Assembly (NCBI RefSeq): GCF_023715465.1
Contig: NZ_JAMBOE010000001.1
Coordinates: 558,001 to 622,000, forward strand
Length of the DNA stretch: 64,000 nt
DNA from: Paenibacillus macerans
Lineage (GTDB): Bacteria; Bacillota; Bacilli; Paenibacillales; Paenibacillaceae
Direction: 5' to 3'
The position numbers and the translations under genes were made by a program. Each line of letters starts with the position of its first letter. The first letter of the stretch is position 1. Of this stretch, positions 8,105 to 16,893 are shown piece after piece. The notes beneath the pieces were generated by a model, which saw nothing but the letters and a program-made list of their open reading frames with translations, was not told the origin of the DNA and did not search any database.

Positions 8105-9412
8105 AGTGTTCTGTTGACGTTGCAATATTCCCGCATCCTGCAGCATCCATTCAATAAAACAGCCGTAGCCGGATTTCGGATCGTTCACAAACACATGGGT
8201 CACGGCGCCGATCAGCTTTCCGTTTTGCATAATCGGGCTCCCGCTCATGCCTTGTACGATCCCGCCGGTTTTTGCCACCAGCCGCGGATCCGTGATCCTC
8301 AGGACCAGTCCTTTCGTTTCCGGCATACTTTGTTTGGAAACATGCACAATCTCGACTTTAAAACGTTCGACCCGCTGTCCTTCCACAACCGTTAAAATTT
8401 CCGCAGGGCCTTCTTTGACCTCCTCCGCAAACGCTACGGGCACCGGTTTCTGGTAAACGCTGTGCTCCGGATTTTGCGACATCTTTCCGAAAATTCCAAA
8501 ATGCGTATTGCGTTCGATATTGCCAAGCATTTTTCCTTCCTTCAAAAAATGGGCGCGTTTCTCGCCGGGCTCCCCGCTTTCGCTTTTGGAAATCGAGGTA
8601 ACGCTGGACTGCAGAATTTGACCGCTGCCCACGACAATCGGCGTTTGGGTATTCATATCGGTAATAATATGGCCTAACGCCCCGTATACACCTTGTTCAG
8701 GAGCATAAAACGTCAAAGTGCCTACCCCTGCCGCCGAATCGCGTATATACAGCCCCAGCCGCCATGCGCGATCCTGCTTATCAAAAGCCGGAGTTAAAGA
8801 AGTCGTGTATTCCTTGCTGTCCCGTTTGTAGGTCACCTGCATCGGTCGTTTGCTTTTACCCGCCTCTTCGGCGATTTCGGCCACATCTCGAACATCCTTC
8901 AACTTAATGCCGTTGATGTGGGTGATCAAATCCCCGGCTTGAATTCCCGCCACTTCACCGGGAGACAGCTTGTTTGTCTCCGTGATCACCTGATGGTGGC
9001 CAACCACCAAAATTCCGGCGGATTTCACCTTTACCCCAATCGTTTGACCGCCGGGAATCACTTTCAAATCAGGAATTACGTTGACCTTTACGGTCTTAAG
9101 AGGAATTTGACCGAATAATTTCATGCGGAGCTTGGCCTCTCCGCTCTGAAGCGACGACAGCTTGAGCGGATGTCCCAAAGACACTTTCATGGAGGGGTTA
9201 GGCTGTCCGTTTAATTGGATGACATCCGGCCGATCCACACTGACTTCGGCCTGTACGGGCAATGCTAACGAAATTTGTGTGCCTTGACCTTGGAACAAGC
9301 GCAGCTCGTCCGGCAGAACAGGCGCCTCCCCCTTCGCTGCCGACGTACCGATGAAACAAAAGAAGAAAGCAAGTAAAAGACCGAGCATTCTTTTCCTGAG
9401 GTTCGGGTTCAA
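8081..9412 (-). CDS. spoIVB: SpoIVB serine peptidase (S55)
   Basis: Forespore-secreted signalling protease that triggers SpoIVFB/pro-sigma-K processing across the intermembrane space; 443 aa. An N-terminal membrane anchor or signal (about residues 10-26) is followed by a beta-rich region and a PDZ domain (about 130-205: the GVKVKSAGILVVGHH and GIQAGDLITHINGIKL region). The SpoIVB peptidase domain has the catalytic Ser in QGMSGSPI near residue 390. Start is a TTG at 9412 with a weak site (AAGGGAG, 11 bases); ATG nine codons inside is the alternative. It sits between recN and spo0A as in B. subtilis. Confidence 0.94.
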   Translation of the reverse strand: MNPNLRKRMLGLLLAFFFCFIGTSAAKGEAPVLPDELRLFQGQGTQISLALPVQAEVSVDRPDVIQLNGQPNPSMKVSLGHPLKLSSLQSGEAKLRMKLFGQIPLKTVKVNVIPDLKVIPGGQTIGVKVKSAGILVVGHHQVITETNKLSPGEVAGIQAGDLITHINGIKLKDVRDVAEIAEEAGKSKRPMQVTYKRDSKEYTTSLTPAFDKQDRAWRLGLYIRDSAAGVGTLTFYAPEQGVYGALGHIITDMNTQTPIVVGSGQILQSSVTSISKSESGEPGEKRAHFLKEGKMLGNIERNTHFGIFGKMSQNPEHSVYQKPVPVAFAEEVKEGPAEILTVVEGQRVERFKVEIVHVSKQSMPETKGLVLRITDPRLVAKTGGIVQGMSGSPIMQNGKLIGAVTHVFVNDPKSGYGCFIEWMLQDAGILQRQQNTFQNLKAS

Positions 9413-9511
9413 TGGCTGTCACGCTCCCTTAGCTTCTTTCGCTTGACGAAAAGGTGGTCGCCAATTGCGTACCTTTAAGATACCCCGGGTCAGGTCTTTT
9501 ATTACTGTCAA

Positions 9512-11251
9512 TCATTGTGCCGTACTTAATAAACCATCCTTCTGCGCCTGTGCCAGCTTCAGCATTTCATGGGCATGGTGCCGTGTTTTTTTTGTGATTT
9601 CCACGCCGCCCAGCATGCGGGCAAGCTCGTTTACGCGTCCTGCTTTGTCCAATGGGTTCACACGGGTCATCGTGCGGCCATCGTCCACAACTTTTTCGAT
9701 CAAATACTGACGGTCTGCCATACAAGCCACCTGAGGAAGATGCGTAATGGCAAAAACCTGGCATGCGCCGGACAATCGCGACAGCTTGTTGGCAATCGAT
9801 TGGGCAGCCCGCCCGCTGACCCCTGTGTCCACTTCGTCAAAAATCAAAACAGGCACTTGATCATGGCGGGCAAAAATGCTCTTCAGCGCCAGCATCATCC
9901 GCGACAATTCCCCGCCGGAGGCGATTTTGCTCAGCGGTCTGAGCGGTTCCCCCGGGTTGGGAGAAATAAGGAATTCCGCACTATCGATCCCCTGCTTGCC
10001 GGGCCTTACCTTTTGGCCTTGCCAATCCAGGCCTTGCGGGTCTTCATTCCAGGTTAGTTTAACCTGCAAGCTGGTCCGCTCCATTTGCAAATCCTTCAAT
10101 TCGCTTTCGATCTGCCCGGCAAGCTCCGTGGCGATTTGCTGCCGGATCGTACTTAATTCCACAGCCTCCGCCAACAGCTTAGACGTCATTTCCGAACGTT
10201 TGGCCTGCAGTTGCTCCAGCAGTTCATCCTTATTTTCAAGAGTGTCGGCTTCCTTGCGGATTTTTTCGAAATAATCCAATATCCCCTGAACATCGTCTCC
10301 ATATTTGCGCCGCAGAGTGGAAATCAAATCAAGCCGTTCCTCCACTTCCTCCAGCCGTTCGGGGTTAAATTCGATCCGTTCCCGGTACCCCCGCAAACCA
10401 TATGCGGCGTCCTCCAATTGGTAATAAGCGGACTGCAGCTGTTCAACCAGCGGCGCAATCCCTTTGCTGTCATAACCTGCAACCTCGTTTAGACGGGCGA
10501 TCGCCTTGGCAATGGCATCGAGGCCTTGCGGCCCGTACAGCAGCTCATAAGCCCGGGACACCGAGTCCATCATCTTCTCGCTATGGGATAGCTTGACCTT
10601 TTCCTCGTTCAACCATTCATCTTCCTCCGGTTTCAGAGCGGCCGCGGCGATTTCGTTGATCTGGAACCGGTACAGATCCAGCATTTGCAGCGCCTGCTGG
10701 CTCGTATTGCGAAGATCGTTGTATTCTTTATCGATACGGACAAATTCGGCATAAGTCTGCTGATATTTCGTTTTGATCGGCTCGATTACATCGGCGCCGT
10801 AGGCGTCCAGCAGCTCCAAGTGGCGTTCCGGGCGAAGCAGTGTCTGGTGCTCGTGCTGCCCATGCAAATTGATTAATTCGTCGCCGACTTCGCGCAGCAT
10901 CGACAGATTGACGAGCTGTCCGTTGATTCTGGCCGAGCTTTTTCCTTGCATGCTGATTTCCCGGCGGATAATCAGCAGTTCTCCCGAATCGCCGCCGATG
11001 CCCAGCCGGTTTAATGTAGCCCAAACCGGGTGATGCTCCGGCAAATCAAAAGAAGCCTCCATTTCGGCTTTATCGCAGCCGTAACGGATCAAGTCGGCCG
11101 AGCCGCGGCCCCCGGCGATCAGTCCAAGCGCATCGATAATGATCGATTTGCCGGCGCCTGTTTCGCCCGTCAGCACATGAAAACCGGAAGCAAAGGAAAT
11201 ATCCACCGCTTCAACAACAGCCAAATTGCGAATCGATAAATGAACTAACAC
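9512..11251 (-). CDS. recN: DNA repair protein RecN
   Basis: SMC-like ATPase acting at double-strand breaks, 579 aa. Walker A GETGAGKS is at residues 29-36, two long coiled-coil arms fill the middle (about 150-370), and the ABC signature appears in ASGGELSRMMLALKS. Walker B follows in VLIFDEVDTGVSG, then an ITHLPQVA switch. Start is GTG at 11251 behind GGGGAG. It lies 49 bases after argR. Confidence 0.97.
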   Translation of the reverse strand: MLVHLSIRNLAVVEAVDISFASGFHVLTGETGAGKSIIIDALGLIAGGRGSADLIRYGCDKAEMEASFDLPEHHPVWATLNRLGIGGDSGELLIIRREISMQGKSSARINGQLVNLSMLREVGDELINLHGQHEHQTLLRPERHLELLDAYGADVIEPIKTKYQQTYAEFVRIDKEYNDLRNTSQQALQMLDLYRFQINEIAAAALKPEEDEWLNEEKVKLSHSEKMMDSVSRAYELLYGPQGLDAIAKAIARLNEVAGYDSKGIAPLVEQLQSAYYQLEDAAYGLRGYRERIEFNPERLEEVEERLDLISTLRRKYGDDVQGILDYFEKIRKEADTLENKDELLEQLQAKRSEMTSKLLAEAVELSTIRQQIATELAGQIESELKDLQMERTSLQVKLTWNEDPQGLDWQGQKVRPGKQGIDSAEFLISPNPGEPLRPLSKIASGGELSRMMLALKSIFARHDQVPVLIFDEVDTGVSGRAAQSIANKLSRLSGACQVFAITHLPQVACMADRQYLIEKVVDDGRTMTRVNPLDKAGRVNELARMLGGVEITKKTRHHAHEMLKLAQAQKDGLLSTAQ

Positions 11252-11300
11252 GTGAAGGCCACTCCCCTCTTTAATCAGAGATCTTCAGATCCTCAGGAAT

Positions 11301-11753
11301 TCACCCGGAAATATAAGTCATGATCCGCTCAATCACGTATAAGCTGTACTCCTCACTGCGGCAGATCAGCAAAATCGTATCATCCCCGCAAATCGTCCCA
11401 AGCAGGTCGGGCCACTCCATGTTGTCGATCAGCACCGCCACCGAGTTTGCCGTCCCCGGAAGGCATTTCATCACGACCAGGTTGCCCGTATGATCAATAT
11501 GTACAAAGCTGTCGATCAAGGCCCGCTGCAATTTCTGCACGGGATTGTAGCGCTGCGCGGTCGGCATCGAGTATTTGTATCTGCCGTCATCGGTCGGCAC
11601 CTTGATCAGCATCAATTCCTTAATATCGCGGGATACCGTTGCCTGCGTCACCTGGTAACCGGCCTCGCGCAAAGCTTCCACCAGTTCGTCCTGGGTTTCG
11701 ATTTCCTTTCCTGCGATGATCTCGCGGATTTTAATATGTCGTTGTCCTTTCAT
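11301..11753 (-). CDS. argR: Arginine repressor ArgR (AhrC)
   Basis: Arginine-dependent transcription factor of 150 aa. The N-terminal winged helix (about 1-70) includes [10 protein letters not shown] and the C-terminal hexamerisation and arginine-binding domain (about 80-150) has [11 protein letters not shown] and the [10 protein letters not shown] motif with the two ligand aspartates. Start ATG has GGAGGGC upstream. It lies between recN and an unknown membrane protein; in B. subtilis the gene directly follows tlyA. Confidence 0.97.
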   Translation of the reverse strand: MKGQRHIKIREIIAGKEIETQDELVEALREAGYQVTQATVSRDIKELMLIKVPTDDGRYKYSMPTAQRYNPVQKLQRALIDSFVHIDHTGNLVVMKCLPGTANSVAVLIDNMEWPDLLGTICGDDTILLICRSEEYSLYVIERIMTYISG

Positions 11754-11771
11754 AAATGCCCTCCATAAGCC

Positions 11772-12257
11772 TTACAAGGCTGCTTCATCTTCATCTTCGT
11801 CTTCATCCGTCGTCAAGGAGATTTCCCGGATTACACCCTGCTCAGCGTCCACATAAAGAACGCCGGCGCATTCCGGATATAAGAGCAGGTAAGGCAAAAG
11901 CTCTTTCCGCACGCCGCTGCCCGTCCACTCGATGGCGATTCGGTCCCTCGCCGTCCTTACCAGATAGAATTCCCCGTCTTTGATCACGATATAGTCAATG
12001 AACAAGCGGCTGTGCAAAATGTCCCCATTCACCCGAAAGGCGAGCGGCACCTTCAGCTTGTCGCTGACGACCGTATATCCGGCCTGCTCCAGCAGATCGA
12101 CCGCCGGATGGTCCAAGATTTCCTCGTTCAAAGCAAAACCGATGCTGGTTCTTAAGGATAACGGCTTGCGGACCCAGGAACGAAATCCGCGATAAAGCAG
12201 ATACACCGCAAACGCGGCGATAAGCACCATCAAAAGACCGTCCGAGAATGCCCCCAC
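11772..12257 (-). CDS. Unknown membrane-anchored protein with acidic tail
   Basis: I do not recognise this 161-residue protein. It has one N-terminal membrane helix (about residues 7-22, LLMVLIAAFAVYLLYRGF), a basic patch after it, then a soluble domain of alternating strands and helices (YTVVSDKLKVPLAFRV to YLLLYPECAGVLYVDAEQG). It ends in a strongly acidic tail (DEDEDEDEAAL). Start is GTG at 12257 with GAGGTGA. It heads the argR-recN run, only 18 bases before argR, and is separated from tlyA by 513 bases; B. subtilis has no counterpart at this position. Confidence 0.75.
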   Translation of the reverse strand: MGAFSDGLLMVLIAAFAVYLLYRGFRSWVRKPLSLRTSIGFALNEEILDHPAVDLLEQAGYTVVSDKLKVPLAFRVNGDILHSRLFIDYIVIKDGEFYLVRTARDRIAIEWTGSGVRKELLPYLLLYPECAGVLYVDAEQGVIREISLTTDEDEDEDEAAL

Positions 12258-12770
12258 TCGAAATCACCTCAAACAATCTATTTCGACGCTTACGCCCAAG
12301 CTCCTGTCAGGAACAATCAACAATTTATCGTCATACGGTAAACAGACTAGCTTTATTTTCTTTTATTATAGGGAACAAACGTTCGTTTGGCAATAGCTAG
12401 CAGAATGATCCGGAAATAATATGGCTTATCTGCGGACGGGGGCCATGGATCGCTTTATTCTATAGTAGTCTTGTGCTCAGTATCACCCCTATAAAATAGC
12501 GGAACTTTTGGGTCTTATTTTTCGATGAACAGGTCGAAAAGCGGCCTTTCGCCACTAAATCGTGAAAATAGCGCCAGAAAATTCCTCTATTTCACGCTAC
12601 ATGGGGGGGTATCGCGGAAATAGCGCCCTTTTTTTCCTTTATGTTGTACCCGAGTTCATCAATAGACTAGTTTTGCCGTTTTCTAGCTCTATCTCAAGCC
12701 TTCACTTGCCATCATGGTAACGTTATTTCCAGAATCGTCTACTAAGCTTACGCAAAACAAAAAAGACCCA
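12258..12770. other. Long intergenic region with short AATAGCG repeats
   Basis: No gene is visible. The region must hold the promoter for the membrane protein-argR-recN run, although I cannot fix one confidently. Between 12493 and 12635 a short motif around AAATAGCG(C/G) occurs three times (near 12493, 12566 and 12617). The middle one forms a hairpin, CGTGAAAATAG...CTATTTCACG (12561-12596). The tlyA terminator occupies the right end. Confidence 0.55.
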
Positions 12771-12786
12771 TCATTTTGATGGGCCT
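12753..12786 (-). terminator. tlyA terminator overlapping its stop codon
   Basis: Minus strand stem CCCATCA / TGATGGG with an AAA loop followed by TCTTTTTTGTTTTG. The TGA stop of tlyA (12771-12773) is part of the downstream arm. Confidence 0.8.
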
Positions 12787-13634
12787 CCGTGAAAGGTTTC
12801 GGCCGCTTCCCTGACGACGCGCTCGGCCATTTCGCGGATCCGTTGCCGCCCGGCTTCTCCGTTACCGTCCTGAACGGCCGCCCCGGCGTTCGCCTCAAGG
12901 CGAAGATGCGCCAGAAATTCGATATTTCCTTCTCCGCCGGTGATTGGAGAAAAGGTCAATCCGCACACGGAATACCCCAGTTCCCCGGCAAAGGAAAGCA
13001 CCTTTTCCAGCACCTCCAGATGTACTTTGGGATCCCGTACGACCCCGGATTTCCCGACTTTTTCACGCCCCGCTTCAAACTGCGGCTTGATCAGCGCCGC
13101 GATATCCGCAGGCCTTTCCAATAAAGCCAGGAGCGGGGGCAAAATGATTTTCAGCGAAATAAACGAGACGTCGATGCTGGCAAAATCCGGCTTCGGTCCG
13201 TCCAAATCCTCCGGCGTCATGTAGCGGAAATTCGTCCGCTCCTTTACGTTTACCCGCTCATCGTTGCGGAGCGACCAGTCCAACTGGTTATAACCGACAT
13301 CGATGGCATATACGTAACCGGCTCCATGCTGCAGGGCGCAATCGGTAAAACCGCCGGTGGACGACCCGATGTCCAGCATTGTCCGGCTCGTCAGATCGAT
13401 TCCGAACCGTTTCAGCGCCTTCTCCAGCTTAAGCCCGCCGCGGCTGACATAAGGATGGATCGCGCCCTTCACCGTAAGCGCGGTATCGCGCGGTATTTTC
13501 GTACCGGCTTTCTCGATCCGCTCCTGCCCGCCGAACACGAGCCCGGCCATGATCGCCGCCTTCGCTTTTTCCCTGCTGTCGAAAAATCCCTGCTCCACGA
13601 GCAGGACGTCTATGCGTTCCTTGGAAACCGACAT
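12771..13634 (-). CDS. tlyA: TlyA-family rRNA 2'-O-methyltransferase
   Basis: Annotated in relatives as hemolysin A / YqxC; the mycobacterial homologue 2'-O-methylates 16S and 23S rRNA. The 287-aa protein has an N-terminal S4 RNA-binding domain (about 5-65, RIDVLLVEQGFFDSREKAK). An FtsJ-like methyltransferase domain carries the SAM motif LDIGSSTGGFTD (near residue 90), with DVSFISL further on. It lies 28 bases after dxs in the housekeeping block. Confidence 0.93.
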   Translation of the reverse strand: MSVSKERIDVLLVEQGFFDSREKAKAAIMAGLVFGGQERIEKAGTKIPRDTALTVKGAIHPYVSRGGLKLEKALKRFGIDLTSRTMLDIGSSTGGFTDCALQHGAGYVYAIDVGYNQLDWSLRNDERVNVKERTNFRYMTPEDLDGPKPDFASIDVSFISLKIILPPLLALLERPADIAALIKPQFEAGREKVGKSGVVRDPKVHLEVLEKVLSFAGELGYSVCGLTFSPITGGEGNIEFLAHLRLEANAGAAVQDGNGEAGRQRIREMAERVVREAAETFHGGPSK

Positions 13635-13662
13635 AAAATCTCCCGTCTTATCTCACATTTAC

Positions 13663-15579
13663 TTAAACCGGCTTAACCTTCTTGGCGAAGGTATACGGCT
13701 GATCGGAACGGAATTTCTTCAGCTCCAGTACAACCCCTTCCGCCGTCAAGCCGACTTCCTCCAACTGCTCTTTAATGCTGCCATGTTCGATGAAGCGGTC
13801 AGGAACTCCCATCAGGCGGATGTCCAGCCCGGTAATGCCGTGCTCCGCATAAAACTCCAGAACGGCGCTGCCCAAGCTGCCCGCTTGCGACGCTTCCTCC
13901 AGCACGATCAGTTCGCCGCTGCCATGAGCGAGCTTCAGCAGCATGCTTTCATCGAGCGGCTTTAAAAACCGGGCGTTGACGACGGAGGCCGTCACACCTT
14001 CCCGCTTCATCATGTCGGCGGCCTCCTCGGCCACCTGCACCATCGGACCAACCGCGATGATTACCGGGCCGTCCCCTTCGCGGACCATTTCCCAGCTGCC
14101 GATCGGAATCGGCACGAGCTCCTCGTCCAGCGGCACGCCTGGAACATTAATCCGCGGATAACGGTAGCCGATCGGACCGTCGTTGTATTCCAGCGCCGTT
14201 TTCATCATATGGCGCATTTCGTTTTCATCCTTCGGCATCATCAGCACCATGTTCGGAATATGCCGCAAAAAGGCGATATCGAAAACCCCTTGGTGCGTTT
14301 CCCCGTCCGCCCCGACAAATCCCGCCCGGTCGATGGCGAACATTACGTTGGCATTATGCCGGCAAATATCGTGCACGATCTGGTCATAAGCGCGCTGCAT
14401 AAAGGTGGAGTACACGGCAAAAACCGGCTTCATGCCCTCCATCGCCAAAGCCGCGCACATCGTCGCCGCATGCTGCTCGGCGATGCCTACGTCGATCATC
14501 CGGTCCGGGAAGCGTTCGGCGAATTTCACCAGCCCCGAGCCACCCGGCATCGCCGGCGTGACCGCGACAATGCGCTTATCCTGTTCGGCCAGCTCGATCA
14601 GCGTTTGCCCGAACACTTCCGTATACGTCGGATTGCCGACCGCCTTGAGCAGCTGGCCAGACTCGATTTTATACGGCGTGCTGACGCCGTGCCATTTGTG
14701 CGAGTCCATTTCCGCCGGCGTATAGCCCTTGCCTTTAGTTGTCAACACGTGAACCAATACAGGGCCGCTCACATTGTTTGCTTGCTTGAACGATTCGATC
14801 AAGCCCGGCAAATCATGGCCATCCACAGGGCCAAGATATTTGAAGCCAAGCTCCTCGAACAAAACGCCGGAAACCATCATATATTTCAAGCTGTCCTTTA
14901 GCCGTTCCGCGGTTTTGGCCAGCTTGCCGCCGATCGCCGGGATCTTCTTGAGCAGCTGCTCCACTTCGCCTTTGGCCCGCAGGTAATTGCGGTCGGAGCG
15001 GAGTTTGGTCAAATAGTTATGCATCGCTCCCACATTGGGCGCAATCGACATTTCATTGTCGTTCAGGATCACCATGAGATCTTTTTTCTCGTGACCGATG
15101 TGATTCAGCGCTTCAAACGCCATTCCCCCGGTCAGCGCTCCGTCCCCGATCACGGCGATAACCCGGTGCGATTCGCCTTTCAAGTCGCGCGCCAAAGCCA
15201 TGCCCATGGCCGCCGAGAGCGAAGTGCTGCTATGGCCCGCCTCCCACACGTCATGTTCGCTTTCGCTCCGTTTAACAAACCCGCATAAGCCCTTGTACTT
15301 GCGCAGCGTATCAAACCGGTCCATGCGTCCCGTCAAAATTTTATGTACATAGGCCTGATGGCCGACGTCATAAATCAATTTGTCCTCGGGACTGTTGTAA
15401 CAGTAGTGCAGGGCGATCGTCAATTCCACCACGCCCAGATTGGGAGCCAGATGCCCGCCTGTCGCCGACAGCTTTTCGATCAAAAACCGGCGGATTTCCG
15501 CCGCAAGCGAAGTCAATTGGTCCAAGGACAGGTTTTTCAGATCGGCAGGCTCATGAATTTGTGAAAGCAGCACAGCCAT
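13663..15579 (-). CDS. dxs: 1-deoxy-D-xylulose-5-phosphate synthase
   Basis: First enzyme of the MEP isoprenoid pathway, condensing pyruvate and glyceraldehyde 3-phosphate; 638 aa. Thiamine-diphosphate motif GDGALTGG...NDN is near residues 146-180, the conserved H-containing [11 protein letters not shown]...GHSST segment precedes it, and [15 protein letters not shown] marks the pyrimidine domain near 425. The C-terminal transketolase domain follows. Directly downstream of ispA, so the two isoprenoid genes are adjacent as in B. subtilis. Confidence 0.97.
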   Translation of the reverse strand: MAVLLSQIHEPADLKNLSLDQLTSLAAEIRRFLIEKLSATGGHLAPNLGVVELTIALHYCYNSPEDKLIYDVGHQAYVHKILTGRMDRFDTLRKYKGLCGFVKRSESEHDVWEAGHSSTSLSAAMGMALARDLKGESHRVIAVIGDGALTGGMAFEALNHIGHEKKDLMVILNDNEMSIAPNVGAMHNYLTKLRSDRNYLRAKGEVEQLLKKIPAIGGKLAKTAERLKDSLKYMMVSGVLFEELGFKYLGPVDGHDLPGLIESFKQANNVSGPVLVHVLTTKGKGYTPAEMDSHKWHGVSTPYKIESGQLLKAVGNPTYTEVFGQTLIELAEQDKRIVAVTPAMPGGSGLVKFAERFPDRMIDVGIAEQHAATMCAALAMEGMKPVFAVYSTFMQRAYDQIVHDICRHNANVMFAIDRAGFVGADGETHQGVFDIAFLRHIPNMVLMMPKDENEMRHMMKTALEYNDGPIGYRYPRINVPGVPLDEELVPIPIGSWEMVREGDGPVIIAVGPMVQVAEEAADMMKREGVTASVVNARFLKPLDESMLLKLAHGSGELIVLEEASQAGSLGSAVLEFYAEHGITGLDIRLMGVPDRFIEHGSIKEQLEEVGLTAEGVVLELKKFRSDQPYTFAKKVKPV

Positions 15580-15690
15580 TCCCCGCTTTCCTAAAATGGA
15601 TTTCTCTCTTGTTGATAATAACGTTCATTATACCATATCTCACGATGTTGTCGAAATCGATCAAGCCTCGTCTGGTGATGAAAAATAAAC

Positions 15691-16593
15691 CTAGTGGTCC
15701 CTTTGCACCAGGACATCGGCAATATCCAGCAAACGCTCCGGATGAGGCAGGATTCCGCCTCCAATCGTGGCTTTTGCCGCGGCCGTGAGCTTTTCCACCT
15801 CGGCGCGGGAAGCTTCCAGGCCCAGAAAATAAGGGAAGGTCACTTTCTGCTGCTTGACGTCGCTTTGCGTTTTTTTGCCAAGTTTGCGCTCGTCGCCGAC
15901 GAGATCGAGGATGTCGTCCTGAATCTGAAAAGCAAGCCCGACGCAGCGGCCATACTGCTCAAGCGCTTTCAGCTGTTCATCCGCTGCTCCGGCGATTCTT
16001 CCGCCCGCCTTGACGGAAAAAACGAGCAAATCAGCGGTCTTATGCTCATGGATATACCGCAGCTGTTCCAGGCCGGTTAAACCCTGCTCCCCTTCCATAT
16101 CAGCCGCTTGCCCGCCGACCATGCCGGATGGACCAGCATAACGCGCCAGCTCCTCCACGATGGCGAGCACCCGTTCCGCCGGCACCCCGTATCGCCGTCC
16201 AACCTGCGTGATGCTGTAAAAAGCATGGGTCAGTAAACCGTCCCCTGCCAAAATCGCCATCGCTTCCCCGAACACTTTATGGTTGGTCAGCTTCCCGCGC
16301 CGATAGTCGTCATTGTCCAGGGCCGGCAAATCGTCGTGGATTAAAGAATACGTATGCACCATTTCTACGGCGCAAGCGACGGGCAGCGCGGCATCCCGGC
16401 TTCCTCCCAGCGCCTCCGCCGCAGCCACGACGAGCAGCGGCCGCAGCCGCTTGCCCCCCGCCATCAGCGAATACTCCATCGAACCGCGCAGCGTCTCCGG
16501 CACGCTCCATTCCGCGGGGATCGCGGTTTGCAGGCGGGAGGCCACAAGTTCCGAAACCTCCGCCATATATTGTTCAATCGCCGAGTTTTGCAA
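15691..16593 (-). CDS. ispA: Farnesyl/geranyl diphosphate synthase
   Basis: Short-chain trans-prenyltransferase of 300 aa. The first aspartate-rich motif is DDLPALD (residues 87-93) and the second is DDILD near residue 222; GGKRLRP near 46 binds isopentenyl diphosphate. Start is a TTG at 16593 with GGTGA 6 bases upstream, giving MQNSAIEQYM. Located 18 bases after xseB and 111 bases before dxs. Confidence 0.95.
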   Translation of the reverse strand: MQNSAIEQYMAEVSELVASRLQTAIPAEWSVPETLRGSMEYSLMAGGKRLRPLLVVAAAEALGGSRDAALPVACAVEMVHTYSLIHDDLPALDNDDYRRGKLTNHKVFGEAMAILAGDGLLTHAFYSITQVGRRYGVPAERVLAIVEELARYAGPSGMVGGQAADMEGEQGLTGLEQLRYIHEHKTADLLVFSVKAGGRIAGAADEQLKALEQYGRCVGLAFQIQDDILDLVGDERKLGKKTQSDVKQQKVTFPYFLGLEASRAEVEKLTAAAKATIGGGILPHPERLLDIADVLVQRDH

Positions 16594-16611
16594 AGCTATT
16601 CACCACTCTCC

Positions 16612-16893
16612 TTAAAAATCATCGCTGTCGCCCGCCGGTGGTTGAAAAGGCTTTTTGCTCACTTCTCCGTCCTCTTCCACGATCATTTCGATTTTGCGTT
16701 CCACCTGGGCCAGCTTTTGGCCGCATAGCTGGGACAGCCGCATGCCCTGCTGGAACAGATCGATCGCCTTTTCCAGCGGCACGTCGCCGCGCTCCAGCTC
16801 CGAAACGATATTTTCCAGCTCGTTCATCGCTTCTTCAAAGTTTTTTTCCGGTTGCTCCGCCATCCCTAAGTCAAGCGCTTCCCGTTCCTTCAT
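16612..16893 (-). CDS. xseB: Exodeoxyribonuclease VII small subunit
   Basis: Small subunit (93 aa) of exonuclease VII, with the typical helical hairpin core (FEEAMNELENIVSELERGDVPLEKAIDLFQQGM). The start at 16893 overlaps the 3' end of xseA by 23 bases and has AAGGAGC upstream within xseA, indicating coupled translation of the two subunits. Confidence 0.94.
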   Translation of the reverse strand: MKEREALDLGMAEQPEKNFEEAMNELENIVSELERGDVPLEKAIDLFQQGMRLSQLCGQKLAQVERKIEMIVEEDGEVSKKPFQPPAGDSDDF

